Shown: in pieces, positions 1 to 13,063 of the stretch
How positions within the stretch are numbered: position 1 is the stretch's first letter
Layout of the letters: each line of letters starts with the position of its first letter
Assembly: GCA_003525905.1 (NCBI GenBank)
Contig: DQIA01000118.1
Coordinates: forward strand, 249 to 64,248
Length of the DNA stretch: 64,000 nt
Source of the DNA: Clostridiales bacterium
GTDB taxonomy: Bacteria > Bacillota > Clostridia > Oscillospirales > Oscillospiraceae
Reading direction: 5' to 3'
Translations under genes and position numbers: made by a program
The notes under the pieces: generated by a model
Database searches by the model: none
What the model was told of the DNA's origin: nothing
What the model saw: only the letters and a program-made list of their open reading frames with translations

Positions 1-765
1 GGCGGGCACGGTCCGGAACAGACCGGTCGCCGTGTCGTAGGTGTAGTTGGCCGGAAGCCAGGTGTCGCCGTTATAGGTGACGGCGATGCCGCGCAGGATC
101 GGATCGAAGCGGTCCGTGACGGTGACGCCGGCTGCGGCATCAGCATCCGCGCTTCCGTAGTTTTCGATCGTGAACGTGTAGGTGAGCGTGCCGCTGTCGC
201 TGACGCGGACCGGCTCAAGGGCCTTGACGATGCGAAGCTCTGCCGCTGCCGCCGCCGGGAGCGTCTCCGCCGCCGTGACGGCATCCGTCAGCCCGCCGCC
301 GGTGACGGTCACGGTGTTCTCGATCGTGCCCTCTGCCGAGGGATCGGCAAAGGCATTGACGCGGGTCGTATAGACCAGCGTGCTTACGCCGCCTGCTGGA
401 ACGGTGACGCCCTCGATGCGGATGCCGTTTGCCAGTACCGTGACGGCCGGGGCCGTCTGCAGCACGCCGTTCATGAAATAGCGGAGCGTCCCTGCCTGAT
501 ACGTCAGCGGCGTGAGCTGCACCGTGCCGCCCGTGGCAGGAAAGTTCGTCGTGCCGAGCGTGTCGGTCACGGTCAGCCCGGTCAGCGCCGCCGCACCGGT
601 GCTGCGCAGCTGGACGACATAGGTCACAAGGTCGCCGGTGCGGTAGCTCTCTGCGGCTGCCGTTTTCGAGGCGGTCAGGACCTGCACGAGCTCGCCCGTG
701 ACGATGTTGGAGTTGACGGTGCCGCCGTTGTAGGTCAGCGTGGCCTGATTCGTAAAGGTTGCCAT
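1..765 (-). CDS. DUF11-type repeat protein, 3' end outside window
   Basis: The first 255 codons of a protein are present and the frame is open to the window edge. It starts MATFTNQATLTYNGG and contains two similar beta-rich modules, roughly residues 28-130 and 145-255, each with phrases typical of DUF11/conserved-repeat domains: GDLVTYVVQLRSTG with LTVTDTLG, then GTLTYTFTIENYG with VTVTDRFDPIL. Such domains are usually found in cell-surface or structural proteins. No signal peptide or membrane segment is visible at the N-terminus, which is odd for a surface protein. The ATG is preceded by GGAAAG at a suitable distance. A different frame gives a longer start at 811, but its arginine/histidine-rich translation has the character of a shadow. 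The exact role is unknown. Confidence 0.8.
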   Translation of the reverse strand, partial: MATFTNQATLTYNGGTVNSNIVTGELVQVLTASKTAAAESYRTGDLVTYVVQLRSTGAAALTGLTVTDTLGTTNFPATGGTVQLTPLTYQAGTLRYFMNGVLQTAPAVTVLANGIRIEGVTVPAGGVSTLVYTTRVNAFADPSAEGTIENTVTVTGGGLTDAVTAAETLPAAAAAELRIVKALEPVRVSDSGTLTYTFTIENYGSADADAAAGVTVTDRFDPILRGIAVTYNGDTWLPANYTYDTATGLFRTVPA

Positions 766-841
766 AGTATTTCTTCTTTCCGGAGAGCACATCGCCATCC
801 TTCGACAGCATATGCCGAAGGAGGGCGATCGGGAACCCGGC

Positions 842-1801
842 TCAGCGCCGCAGCCAGCCTGCGGGCAGCTCCGTGAGCGGGGCCGGGAACGAGACGCGCG
901 CGCCGATCTCGGCAAAGCGCTCTGCCAGCGGCGCGGGGATGCGGCCGTCGGGGTCCGGGCTGAGGTTCAGCATGAAATTGGCGTGGCTGGCGAAGCACTG
1001 CTCCATGAGGCCGAGCGCCCAGTCGGCGCTCTTCGGCTCCTTTTCGTCGTCGCGGTAGAACCACGTCCGCGTCAGCTTCTGGCACAGTGCGCCGGGACCG
1101 GCAAAGCCGGGCGTCAGCTCCTGCCCGGCGCCGTTTTCGAAGAAGACGACGTCCGTGCCGGAGATGCCCTCCGTGCAGCCGATATTCATGAGCAGGCAGT
1201 TCGGCTGCAGGCGCTTGACGAGGGCATCGACTTCCTCGAACGGCAGCTCGCGGTAGGACGGGCCGCCCCACGGGGCGTTCCAGCCGTCTATAATTAAATA
1301 AGGTATTTCGCCGTAGTTTGTCAGCAGCTCCGTGATCTGCCCGAGCACGAGCTCGCGCTGCGCAGGGGGAAAGGAGCGCCGCCCGATCCCGGCCGTCAGG
1401 TCGAGCACGGAGAAGTACAGGCCTGCCTGCAGACCGGCTGCGCGGAAGGCCCGCAGGAATTCCGCGACGATGTCCGTCCGGACCGTGGCCTGCGCGACGC
1501 TGTGGTTCCCAAATTCGGACGGCCAGAGTGCGAAGCCCTCGTGGTGCTTTGCCGTCAGGACGGCAAAGCGGCAGCCTGCGCTTTTGGCGATCTGCACCCA
1601 GCGATCGCAGTCCGGCGCGCGGGGCGCCCAGTCAGATTCGGGGAAGGGATAACGGCGCGGCTCCCCGCCGTTTTCCAGATCGAATTCCCAGTCGATGATG
1701 TCGGGGTTTGCGTGGAACTGCACGGCGGCACTGTTCCAGTGGATAAACGTGCCAAGCCGGAGGTTGATGAAGTCGCGCTGAAGCGCACAGAGATGGTCCA
1801 T
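842..1801 (-). CDS. GH29-like alpha-L-fucosidase family protein
   Basis: A 319-residue protein resembling the catalytic barrel of glycoside hydrolase family 29. Landmarks are GTFIHWN near residue 18 (family form GxFIHWG), VLTAKHHEGFALW at 81-93 (substrate-binding histidines), and LIIDGW at 169-174, where Asp172 sits at the place of the catalytic nucleophile of the usual WFDG motif. MLNLSPDPDG near residue 277 matches the LLNxxP-G motif. It has no signal peptide and no C-terminal beta-sandwich, so it is shorter than typical fucosidases (about 400-600 residues) and is probably cytoplasmic. Family membership is from motifs; whether the substrate is a fucoside is not established. It lies downstream of the MATE gene with a 59-bp gap. 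Confidence 0.75.
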   Translation of the reverse strand: MDHLCALQRDFINLRLGTFIHWNSAAVQFHANPDIIDWEFDLENGGEPRRYPFPESDWAPRAPDCDRWVQIAKSAGCRFAVLTAKHHEGFALWPSEFGNHSVAQATVRTDIVAEFLRAFRAAGLQAGLYFSVLDLTAGIGRRSFPPAQRELVLGQITELLTNYGEIPYLIIDGWNAPWGGPSYRELPFEEVDALVKRLQPNCLLMNIGCTEGISGTDVVFFENGAGQELTPGFAGPGALCQKLTRTWFYRDDEKEPKSADWALGLMEQCFASHANFMLNLSPDPDGRIPAPLAERFAEIGARVSFPAPLTELPAGWLRR

Positions 1802-1860
1802 TCGCGGGCCCGCCTTTCCAATTTTCTATGGGATGATTATACGGGCAAAGCAGGCGTTCG

Positions 1861-3243
1861 TCAAGCCTCTGCGCGGCGCTGCGCGAAGCGCCGCTGCAGA
1901 AGATGCATGTCGTGGAAGTAGATGGGGACGAGGAAGCAGTCGGCCAGCAGCCATGCGGCGGGGTTTGCAAGGCAGATGGCGGTGTAGCCGATCCAGCGCA
2001 CGACGGCAAAGCCGACAAAGCAGCGGGCAATCGTCTCAAACACCCCTGCAAACACGGCCTGCTGCGTGAAGCCGACGCCCTGAATGAGGAATCGGAGCAC
2101 GTTGACAAGCGTCAGCAGGAAATAGCAGCTGGCGTTCCACACCAGAAACTGCTGCGCCAGCAGACCAATCTGGTTCCGGACGGCGGCGCTCTCCGCAGAG
2201 TCGAGGAACAGCAGCGACAGCTTGCCGCCGAAGAGGGCAAGAACGCCGAGGCCGAGGGCGGAATAGGCGAACATCAGCAGCACGCAGGCGCGCACGCCGC
2301 GGTGAATGCGGTCGAGCTTCATTGCGCCATAGTTCTGCCCGCCGTAGACGGCCATGGTCGTGCCTGCGGCGTCGAACGGGCAGGTGAAGAGCTGGCTGAC
2401 CTTGTTTGCTGCGGTGACGGCTGCGATGGAGACCGCGCCGAGGCCATTCACGGCCGTCTGCACGACGATGGTGCCGATGGCGGTGACGGAATACTGCAGG
2501 CCCATCGGCACGCCGATGGCAAACAGCCGCGTGATATGTGTGCGGCTCGGCCGCAGCTCACCGGGGCGAAAACGCAGAACGGGATAGCGCTTTCCCATGA
2601 TGGCCAGACACAGCAGGCCGGAGATGGCCTGCGAGATCACGGTCGCCCATGCCGGGCCCTCCACGCCCATGCCGAGCACGGCGACGGCCAGCAGGTCGAG
2701 CGCAACGTTCAGCAGGGAGGAGAGAACGAGAAAATAGATCGGGGTCCGGGAGTCTCCGAGCGAGCGGATGACGCCGGAGACGAGATTATAAAGGATGATG
2801 GCGGGGATGCCGAGGAAAATGACGAAGATGTAGTCGTAGGCATACCGGAAAATATTGTCCGGCGTGTTCATCCAGCGCAGCACGGGCGTGCACAGCAGTG
2901 CCGTGGCCACGGTGAGCACCACGGCGAACGCAGCCGAGAGCCAGATGCTGTTTGCCACAAAGCGGCGCAGCTCCGCCTCGTCGCCCTCGCCGAATTTCTG
3001 CGCCACGGGGATGACGAAGCCGTTGCAGATGCCGATGCAGAAGCCGAGCACCAGAAAATTGACGGAGCTCGTCGAGCCGACGCCCGCAAGCGCGTCCATG
3101 CCGAGAAAACGGCCGACGACGAGTGTGTCTACCATATTATATAGTTGTTGGAACAGCAGGCCACCAAGCAGCGGCAGCAGAAAGCCGATGACCAGCCGCG
3201 TGGGGGAGCCGGTCGTCAGGTTCCGGGATGCGGTTTTTGCCAT
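1861..3243 (-). CDS. MATE family efflux transporter
   Basis: A 460-residue polytopic membrane protein of the multidrug and toxic compound extrusion family. The N-terminus shows the MATE opening ([17 protein letters not shown], then [19 protein letters not shown]) and the second half repeats it ([20 protein letters not shown]), giving the expected twelve helices. It should export cationic drugs or metabolites using Na+ or H+. The start MAKTAS at 3243 is preceded by GGAGG; an upstream in-frame start at 3321 would add 26 residues with no MATE similarity. It is transcribed divergently from rpoB. A palindrome lies on its promoter (see 3293-3322). Substrate cannot be read from sequence. Confidence 0.93.
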   Translation of the reverse strand: MAKTASRNLTTGSPTRLVIGFLLPLLGGLLFQQLYNMVDTLVVGRFLGMDALAGVGSTSSVNFLVLGFCIGICNGFVIPVAQKFGEGDEAELRRFVANSIWLSAAFAVVLTVATALLCTPVLRWMNTPDNIFRYAYDYIFVIFLGIPAIILYNLVSGVIRSLGDSRTPIYFLVLSSLLNVALDLLAVAVLGMGVEGPAWATVISQAISGLLCLAIMGKRYPVLRFRPGELRPSRTHITRLFAIGVPMGLQYSVTAIGTIVVQTAVNGLGAVSIAAVTAANKVSQLFTCPFDAAGTTMAVYGGQNYGAMKLDRIHRGVRACVLLMFAYSALGLGVLALFGGKLSLLFLDSAESAAVRNQIGLLAQQFLVWNASCYFLLTLVNVLRFLIQGVGFTQQAVFAGVFETIARCFVGFAVVRWIGYTAICLANPAAWLLADCFLVPIYFHDMHLLQRRFAQRRAEA

Positions 3244-3292
3244 AAGAGTCCCTCCGGAGTCCATAGAAATTTCAATTTCAAAAAACGTCTGC

Positions 3293-3322
3293 ATTGTATT
3301 CTCTGACCGAAAAAAATACAAT
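3293..3322 (-). promoter_or_regulatory. MATE gene promoter with overlapping palindrome
   Basis: On the minus strand TTGTAT (3321-3316) and TACAAT (3298-3293) are separated by 17 bp, a good sigma-A promoter. The same bases form an inverted repeat, ATTGTATT (3293-3300) and AATACAAT (3315-3322), so a dimeric repressor binding here would cover both promoter boxes. Which regulator binds is unknown. Confidence 0.55.
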
Positions 3323-3490
3323 CCGCAACCTTCTGATTTTTTCGCGCAATTCGGGGCCGGAATCCGTCAGAATGTACAAAAACAGGATTTTTCCCTGAAA
3401 AATGGACGAATGGGCGGAAAAATCGGGCAAAAAAAGCCCGGCTTTCGGGAAGCCGGACGAAAAAATCAGGGGATATTCCAAAGAAATGCA

Positions 3491-3519
3491 TTGACGCGGA
3501 AGAAAAAATGTGGTAAAAT
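3491..3519 (+). promoter_or_regulatory. rpoBC promoter
   Basis: TTGACG (3491-3496), a 17-bp spacer and TAAAAT (3514-3519) form a strong sigma-A promoter. Transcription would start near 3526, giving a leader of about 165 nt before the preferred rpoB start. The region 3244-3490 between the divergent MATE and rpoB genes holds no gene; it contains one hairpin around 3430-3460 (CCGGCTT...AAGCCGG). Confidence 0.75.
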
Positions 3520-3691
3520 CAATACCCAATGCTGTGAAGTGCGGCGCAGGCCAACCTCCACCTCATGGTCAGATTATACCACAGACCGCGCCGCACGGCA
3601 AGGGACTAAAATGAAAAAAACAGCAACTGACCCACGCGTGTCATTGCTGAGACAGCGCACGAAACGACGACAGAAAGGCGTGATCAAGCAA

Positions 3692-6600
3692 ATGCAAGTC
3701 AAGGACGTGAACTATGGCAAGACCGTTCGCAAGAGCTATGCCAAGTATCAGGAGATCCTGCAGATGCCCAACCTGCTGAAGATCCAGAAGGACTCCTACG
3801 ACTGGTTCCTGCGGGAGGGCCTGCATGAGGTCTTCCGCGATGTGGCCGCCATCAGCGACTACACCGGCAACCTCGAGCTGTCCTTCCTGGACTACTCCCT
3901 CGACGAGAAGCCCAAGTACACCATTGAAGAGTGCAAGGAGCGCGACGCCACCTACGCGAAGCCGATCAAGGTCCGCGTGCGCCTGCTCAACAAGCAGTCC
4001 GGCGAGATCAAGGATCAGGAGATCTTCATGGGCGATTTCCCGCTCATGACCAACGGCGGCACGTTCGTCATCAACGGTGCAGAGCGTGTCATCGTCTCCC
4101 AGATCGTCCGCAGTCCCGGCATGTACTTCGGCGATACCGTGGATAAGGCCGACCAGCACATCTATACCGCAACGGTCATCCCGTACCGCGGCGCATGGCT
4201 GGAATATGAGACCGACCTGCAGGACGTGTTCTACGTCCGTATTGATAAGAACCGCAAGCTCCCCATCACCTGCCTCATCCGTGCTCTCGGCGTGGAGACC
4301 GACGCGCAGATTTTGGAGCTGTTCGGCGAGGATCCCCGCATCGTCGCCACGCTGGAGCGCGACCCGTGCAAGACCCGCGAGGACAGCCTCCTCGAGATCT
4401 ACCGCCGTCTGCGCCCGGGCGAGCCGCCCACGGTCGACAACGCCGCGGCCTATCTCGACGCGCTGTTCTTCGATCCGCGCCGCTACGACGTCTCCCGTGT
4501 CGGCCGCTACAAGTTCAATAAGAAGATGGACATCTGGACCCGCCTGAGCGGTCAGGAGCTGGCCGAGCCGGTCGCTGACCCGCTGACGGGCGAGATCCTT
4601 GCCATGCCGGGCACTGTCCTGACCCGTGCACAGGCACAGGCCCTGTCGGCCCGCGGCGTGTGCGACGCCGTCATCCACGTCGGCGACAAGGACCACAAGG
4701 TCTTCTCGAACTACATGGTCGACATGAAGAACTTCGTGGACTTCGACCCGGAGCAGTACGGAATCCACGAGAAGGTCTGCCGCAAGGTCCTGTTCGAGAT
4801 GCTCGAGCAGCTCAAGGGTGCGGCTCCCGAGGCTTGGGAGGATGCCATTGAGGAGCGCCGCGATGAGCTCATTCCGAAGCACATCACGCGCGACGATATC
4901 CTCGCCACCATCAACTATCTCAACTGCGTCGTCATCGGCGCGGGCACGACGGACGACATCGACCACCTCGGCAACCGCCGCCTGCGCTGCGTGGGCGAGC
5001 TGCTGCAGAATCAGTTCCGCGTCGGCTTCACCCGCCTCGAGCGCGTCATCCGCGAGCGCATGACCGTGCAGGATCTCGACACCGTCACGCCGCAGAGCCT
5101 CATCAACATCCGCCCGGTCACGGCGGTCATCAAGGAATTCTTCGGCTCCTCGCCGCTGTCCCAGTTCATGGATCAGAACAACCCGCTGGCAGAGCTGACG
5201 CACAAGCGCCGCCTGTCTGCCCTCGGCCCCGGCGGCCTGAGCCGTGAGCGCGCTTCCTTCGATGTCCGAGACGTCCACTACAGCCACTACGGCCGTATGT
5301 GCCCGATCGAGACGCCGGAAGGTCCGAACATCGGCCTGATCAACTATCTGGCGAGTTACGCCCAGATCAATGAATACGGCTTCGTCGAAGCGCCGTACCG
5401 CAAGGTCGAGCGCGTCTACGACGAAAACGGTAAATATGTCGGCTCTCGCGTGACGGACGAAGTGGAATACATGTCCGCCGACGTCGAGGACGATTATCAT
5501 ATCGCGCAGGCAAAGGAGCCGGTCGACGAGAACGGCATGCTCCTCAACGAGCGCATCACCTGCCGCCACCGCGACGAGATCATCGCCGTCGATCGCGAGG
5601 TCATCGACTATATCGACGTCTCGCCGAAGATGATGACCTCCATCGCAACGGCCTTCATCCCCTTCCTGCAGAACGACGACGCGAACCGTGCCCTTATGGG
5701 CGCGAACATGCAGCGTCAGGCCGTGCCGCTGATGGTCACGGAGGCCCCGATCGTCGCTACCGGCGTCGAGCAGAAGTGCGCCGTGGACTCTGAGGTCTGC
5801 ATCAAGGCCGAGGGCGACGGCGTCGTTACCCGCGTCTCCGCCGACGGCGTGAGCGTCCGCTATGACGACGGCAGCGTCCGCGACTACACCCTGACGAAGT
5901 TCGCCCGCTCCAACCAAGGCACCTGCGTCAACCAGCGCCCGATCGTCGCGGTCGGTGAGCGTGTGACGACGGAGCAGGTCCTGGCCGACGGCCCCGCCTG
6001 CTCGCAGGGCGAGATCGCACTGGGCAAGAACGTGCTTGTCGGCTTCGTCACCTGGGAAGGCTATAACTACGAGGACGCCATCCTGCTCAATGAGCGCCTG
6101 GTGCGCGAGGACGTCTTTACGTCCATTCATATTGAAGAATACGAGACCGAGTCCCGCGACACGAAGCTCGGGCCGGAAGAGATCACCCGCGATATCCCGA
6201 ACGTCGGCGAGGACACCCTCAAGGACCTCGACGAGAACGGCGTCATCCGCATCGGTGCAGAGGTCAAGTCCGGCGATTATCTCGTCGGCAAGGTCACCCC
6301 GAAGGGCGAGACCGAGCTGACGGCTGAGGAGCGCCTGCTGCGCGCCATTTTCGGCGAAAAGGCCCGCGAGGTCCGCGATACCTCCCTGAAGGTCCCGCAC
6401 GGCGAGTCCGGCATCATCGTGGACGTCAAGGTCTTCACCCGCCAGAACGGCGACGAGATGGCCCCCGGCGTCAACAAGATCGTCCGCGTCTATATCGCAC
6501 AGAAGCGTAAAATTTCCGTCGGCGATAAGATGGCCGGCCGCCACGGCAACAAGGGCGTCGTTTCCCGCATCCTCCCGGAGGAGGATATGCCGTTCCTGCC

Positions 6601-7453
6601 GGACGGCACGCCGCTGGATATCGCACTGAACCCGCTGGGCGTTCCGTCCCGTATGAACATCGGACAGGTCCTGGAGGTCCACCTTGGCTACGCCGCCCAC
6701 GCCCTCGGCTGGAAGGTCGCAACGCCGATCTTCGACGGCGCGAACGAGAAGGACATCCGCGAGACTCTGAAGCTGGCAGGCCTCCGCGAGGACGGCAAGA
6801 CGGTCCTGTATGACGGCCGCACCGGCGAGCCGTTCGATAACCTTGTCACGGTCGGCTATCCGTATTACCTCAAGCTCCATCATCTGGTCGATGATAAGAT
6901 CCATGCCCGTTCCACCGGCCCGTACAGCATGGTCACGCAGCAGCCGCTCGGCGGCAAGGCACAGTTCGGCGGCCAGCGCTTCGGCGAAATGGAAGTCTGG
7001 GCCCTCGAGGCCTACGGTGCAGCCCACACGCTGCAGGAGATCCTGACCGTGAAGTCCGACGACGTGACCGGCCGTGTCAAGACGTACGAAGCCATCGTCA
7101 AGGGCCACAACGTGCCGAAGCCCGGCGTTCCGGAGTCCTTCAAGGTCCTTGTCAAGGAGCTGCAGGCCCTGTGCCTCGACGTTCGCGTGCTCGACGATCA
7201 GGGTGAGGAGATCGAGCTGCGGGAGGATGACGATGATGATGAGATCGTCTACACCGACTCCGGCCGCGAGAATCTGGTCACCGATGAGAACGAGGTGCTC
7301 TCCTCCGGCTACGGCATCGATGCCGACAGCGAGGCGAAGCAGGGCCTCGACGCTCTGGAAAAGATCATCGGCATCGACGATGACGAGGAAGAGGAAGACC
7401 CCGAGCCGGAGTGCCCGTATGACATCTCCGATGCGCCCGAGGACGAAGAATAA
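3692..7453 (+). CDS. rpoB: DNA-directed RNA polymerase subunit beta
   Basis: A 1253-residue beta subunit of RNA polymerase, full length for Firmicutes. The start region [20 protein letters not shown] and the RPB2 domains are in the expected order. The rifampicin region [20 protein letters not shown] (about residues 490-509) carries the wild-type Asp, His and Ser, so no target-site resistance is expected. [17 protein letters not shown] and the C-terminal [20 protein letters not shown] are conserved. An acidic tail ([19 protein letters not shown]) ends the protein. The start is not certain: ATG 3692 matches homologues but its AGAAAGG is 12 bases away; in-frame ATG 3611 has AAGGG 6 bases upstream and would add 27 basic residues. 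It is followed after 14 bp by rpoC. Confidence 0.98.
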   Translation: MQVKDVNYGKTVRKSYAKYQEILQMPNLLKIQKDSYDWFLREGLHEVFRDVAAISDYTGNLELSFLDYSLDEKPKYTIEECKERDATYAKPIKVRVRLLNKQSGEIKDQEIFMGDFPLMTNGGTFVINGAERVIVSQIVRSPGMYFGDTVDKADQHIYTATVIPYRGAWLEYETDLQDVFYVRIDKNRKLPITCLIRALGVETDAQILELFGEDPRIVATLERDPCKTREDSLLEIYRRLRPGEPPTVDNAAAYLDALFFDPRRYDVSRVGRYKFNKKMDIWTRLSGQELAEPVADPLTGEILAMPGTVLTRAQAQALSARGVCDAVIHVGDKDHKVFSNYMVDMKNFVDFDPEQYGIHEKVCRKVLFEMLEQLKGAAPEAWEDAIEERRDELIPKHITRDDILATINYLNCVVIGAGTTDDIDHLGNRRLRCVGELLQNQFRVGFTRLERVIRERMTVQDLDTVTPQSLINIRPVTAVIKEFFGSSPLSQFMDQNNPLAELTHKRRLSALGPGGLSRERASFDVRDVHYSHYGRMCPIETPEGPNIGLINYLASYAQINEYGFVEAPYRKVERVYDENGKYVGSRVTDEVEYMSADVEDDYHIAQAKEPVDENGMLLNERITCRHRDEIIAVDREVIDYIDVSPKMMTSIATAFIPFLQNDDANRALMGANMQRQAVPLMVTEAPIVATGVEQKCAVDSEVCIKAEGDGVVTRVSADGVSVRYDDGSVRDYTLTKFARSNQGTCVNQRPIVAVGERVTTEQVLADGPACSQGEIALGKNVLVGFVTWEGYNYEDAILLNERLVREDVFTSIHIEEYETESRDTKLGPEEITRDIPNVGEDTLKDLDENGVIRIGAEVKSGDYLVGKVTPKGETELTAEERLLRAIFGEKAREVRDTSLKVPHGESGIIVDVKVFTRQNGDEMAPGVNKIVRVYIAQKRKISVGDKMAGRHGNKGVVSRILPEEDMPFLPDGTPLDIALNPLGVPSRMNIGQVLEVHLGYAAHALGWKVATPIFDGANEKDIRETLKLAGLREDGKTVLYDGRTGEPFDNLVTVGYPYYLKLHHLVDDKIHARSTGPYSMVTQQPLGGKAQFGGQRFGEMEVWALEAYGAAHTLQEILTVKSDDVTGRVKTYEAIVKGHNVPKPGVPESFKVLVKELQALCLDVRVLDDQGEEIELREDDDDDEIVYTDSGRENLVTDENEVLSSGYGIDADSEAKQGLDALEKIIGIDDDEEEEDPEPECPYDISDAPEDEE

Positions 7454-7467
7454 GGAGGAGGCAGACG

Positions 7468-11160
<3,693 letters not shown>

Positions 11161-11227
11161 ATAAAATTCCCGCGCCATTGCGGCTTCGGCCTCCGCCGGA
11201 CCGCGTGGTGCAGCTGAAAAGCCAATC

Positions 11228-11260
11228 AGCCCGTGCAGTGGATCGCTGCACGGGCTTTTT
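11228..11260 (+). terminator. rpoBC terminator, copy A
   Basis: A perfect 11-bp stem (AGCCCGTGCAG / CTGCACGGGCT) with a 7-base loop TGGATCG is followed by TTTT. It lies 67 bp after the rpoC stop. The same hairpin recurs at 11461. Confidence 0.85.
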
Positions 11261-11283
11261 GCACGTCCAAATGCCTCGCAGAG

Positions 11284-11456
11284 TTCGCCGCCCGCAGGCG
11301 GCGAATGAAGTAAGATCATTTTCTCCGGCGGCGTGTACGTCGGAGAAAATACCGCTCAGTCCGCCAGTGTGCGAATTGTCCGCCCTTGGCGGGCGATTCG
11401 TGCGCGCAGCGGACTGCAAGCCTTTTGCCGGAAAAGCCCGAAGGGGTTTCCCGGCA
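11284..11456. repeat. Array of four hairpins between two near-identical terminators
   Basis: This gene-free stretch holds back-to-back inverted repeats: TTCGCCGCC/GGCGGCGAA (11284-11305, 9 bp), ATTTTCTCCG/CGGAGAAAAT (11318-11350, 10 bp), a long nested hairpin bounded by AGTCCGC/GCGGACT (11358-11415), and an imperfect one bounded by TGCCGG/CCGGCA (about 11426-11456). With the two terminators it forms six consecutive stems in about 260 bp. No reading frame with family character is visible. It may be a structured RNA, a repeat cassette inserted inside a terminator, or an accumulation of terminators. Confidence 0.6.
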
Positions 11457-11460
11457 GTTG

Positions 11461-11493
11461 AGCCCGTGCAGTGGATCGCTGTACGGGCCTTTT
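11461..11493 (+). terminator. rpoBC terminator, copy B
   Basis: AGCCCGTGCAG, the same TGGATCG loop as copy A, and CTGTACGGGCC followed by TTTTT. The stem differs from copy A by one G-T pair and the last base. The duplication of loop as well as stem argues for a copied unit rather than chance. Confidence 0.8.
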
Positions 11494-11609
11494 TGTGCGC
11501 CTTGGGGCTTGTTACCATAATATAGGCAAACATATGTTCAAAAATTCGGTTTTCGCGGGTTTATGGGAAAAATTTCCGGAAAAATCTCGGGCAGAATCCG
11601 AAAAAGTGA

Positions 11610-11638
11610 TTGCATTTTTGGGGCAGGAATAGTATACT
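11610..11638 (+). promoter_or_regulatory. Promoter of the division and cell-wall cluster
   Basis: TTGCAT (11610-11615), 17 bp, TATACT (11633-11638). It lies directly before the MraZ-type repeats, so MraZ bound there would interfere with initiation or early elongation. Confidence 0.75.
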
Positions 11639-11645
11639 ACAAGCG

Positions 11646-11695
11646 AAGTGGAGCGAAATGGATGAAATGTGAGCAAAATGGAGCGGAGGTGAGGG
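11646..11695 (+). promoter_or_regulatory. MraZ binding repeats
   Basis: Five 10-bp units in tandem, each centred on a TGG- or GTG-type core: AAGTGGAGCG, AAATGGATGA, AATGTGAGCA, AAATGGAGCG, GAGGTGAGGG. Direct repeats at 10-bp period between promoter and mraZ are the known operator form for MraZ autoregulation. The last unit also supplies the ribosome binding site (GGAGGTGAGG). Confidence 0.75.
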
Positions 11696-11696
11696 A

Positions 11697-12110
11697 ATGT
11701 TCGGCAAATACAAGCACACGCTTGACCCCAAGGGACGGCTGTTCGTTCCCGCCAAGCTGCGCGAGGAGCTCGGCAGCGCGTTCTATGTTGCCCGTTCACT
11801 GGACCCCTGCCTGACGGTCTATACCGAGGAGGAGTGGCAGCGCATCGTCGAGCGCAGCAAGGCTGCGCCGTCGTCCAAGGCCCGCGGCCTGCGCACGTTC
11901 TTTGCCAACGTCGTCCGCTGTGAGCCGGACAAGCAGGGCCGCTTCCTGCTGCCGGACGATCTCCGCAAGTATGCCGGGATCCAGCAGGAGGTCTATTTCC
12001 TCGGGCAGGCCGGCCGCGCTGAGATCTGGGCGGCAGAGCGCTACGAGGAGGAAGAGGCCAATGTCTCCGCCGAGGAGCTGGCCGCACTGATGGAAGAGAT
12101 CGGGATCTGA
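11697..12110 (+). CDS. mraZ: Transcriptional regulator MraZ
   Basis: A 137-residue protein with two SpoVT/AbrB-like halves: MFGKYKHTLDPKGRLFVPAK at the N-terminus and DKQGRFLLPDDLRKYAG around residues 80-96. MraZ forms ring oligomers that bind tandem repeats upstream of its own operon; such repeats lie immediately before this gene. The TGA stop shares one base with the rsmH start. It opens the division and cell-wall cluster, as in most bacteria. Confidence 0.95.
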   Translation: MFGKYKHTLDPKGRLFVPAKLREELGSAFYVARSLDPCLTVYTEEEWQRIVERSKAAPSSKARGLRTFFANVVRCEPDKQGRFLLPDDLRKYAGIQQEVYFLGQAGRAEIWAAERYEEEEANVSAEELAALMEEIGI

Positions 12111-13045
12111 TGGAATTTCAACATAAATCCGTATTGCTGCAGGAGTGCATTGACGCGCTGAACATCCGCCCGGACGGGATCTACCTCGACGGGACGCTCG
12201 GCGGCGCCGGGCATTCCAGTCAGATCGCCCGCCGCCTGACGGAGGGTGGGCGTCTCATCGGCGTGGACCGCGACCGCACGGCGCTGGCCGCCGCAAAGGA
12301 GCGCTTGGCCCCCTATGCCGACCGCGTGACGCTCGTGCATTCCAATTTTGCGGAGATCGACGCGATCCTCGATTCCCTTGGCATTCCGGCCGTGGACGGC
12401 ATGCTGTTCGACCTCGGCGTTTCGTCGCCGCAGCTCGACGATGCTTCGCGCGGCTTTTCCTACATGGCGGACGCCCCGCTCGATATGCGTATGGATAAGG
12501 ACGACGCGCTCACGGCGGGGGCGGTCGTCAACACCTGGCCGCAGGGCGAGCTGCGCCGCATTCTCTATGATTACGGCGAGGAGCGCTATGCACCGCAGAT
12601 CGCGGCGGCCATCTGCCGGGCGCGTGAGAAAGCGCCCATCGAAACGACGCTGGAGCTGGTGGACATCATCCGCTCGGCCATGCCCGCGCAGGCGCTGCGC
12701 GAAAAGCAGCACCCCGCAAAGAGAAGCTTTCAGGCCATCCGCATCGCCGTGAACGATGAGCTCGGCGCCGTCAGCCGCATGATGCAGGCTGCGGTCGGCC
12801 GCCTCAATCCCGGCGGCAGACTGGCCGTCATCACCTTCCATTCGCTCGAGGACCGCATCGTCAAGAGCGAGATGCAGCAGGCGGCGCGCGGCTGCACCTG
12901 CCCGCCGGAATTCCCGGTGTGCGTCTGCGGCAAAAAGCCGCTCGTGAAGCTCGTTACGCGCAAGCCTATCGTCTCCAGCCCTGCGGAGCTGGAGGAAAAT
13001 CCCCGCGCCCGGAGCGCAAAGCTCCGCGTTGCGGAAAAACTTTGA
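12110..13045 (+). CDS. rsmH: 16S rRNA (cytosine(1402)-N(4))-methyltransferase RsmH
   Basis: A 311-residue methyltransferase that modifies N4 of C1402 in the 16S rRNA decoding centre using S-adenosylmethionine. The opening HKSVLLQECIDAL and the motif DGTLGGAGHS (about residues 28-37) are diagnostic, as is FDLGVSSPQLDDASRGFSY and the AFQAIRIAVNDEL-like segment (here SFQAIRIAVNDELG). Length is normal. The start ATG overlaps the mraZ stop (TGATG), indicating translational coupling. Confidence 0.96.
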   Translation: MEFQHKSVLLQECIDALNIRPDGIYLDGTLGGAGHSSQIARRLTEGGRLIGVDRDRTALAAAKERLAPYADRVTLVHSNFAEIDAILDSLGIPAVDGMLFDLGVSSPQLDDASRGFSYMADAPLDMRMDKDDALTAGAVVNTWPQGELRRILYDYGEERYAPQIAAAICRAREKAPIETTLELVDIIRSAMPAQALREKQHPAKRSFQAIRIAVNDELGAVSRMMQAAVGRLNPGGRLAVITFHSLEDRIVKSEMQQAARGCTCPPEFPVCVCGKKPLVKLVTRKPIVSSPAELEENPRARSAKLRVAEKL

Positions 13046-13063
13046 CAGAAAGGATGAGCCACC

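Noticed and set aside
215-811. Frame on the minus strand with start at 811
   Set aside because: Arg/His-rich shadow of the DUF11 frame that starts at 765.
3244-3490. Riboswitch or RNA leader search in the rpoB-MATE gap
   Set aside because: Only one short hairpin and promoters were seen; no conserved riboswitch core recognised.
2855-3691. Upstream extension of the rpoB frame over the MATE gene
   Set aside because: It runs through the rpoB promoter and opposite the MATE gene; homologues begin near 3692.
5162-5240. Rifampicin-resistance mutation in rpoB
   Set aside because: Residues at the classic sites (Asp, His, Ser) are wild type.
3641-7108. Very long open frame (about 1155 codons) antisense to rpoB
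   Set aside because: High GC and codon bias of rpoB leave the opposite strand open; the translation is Asp/Val/Leu/Ala/His-rich without motifs, and has no ribosome binding site.
11284-11456. CRISPR array
   Set aside because: The hairpins differ from one another; there is no regular repeat-spacer structure.
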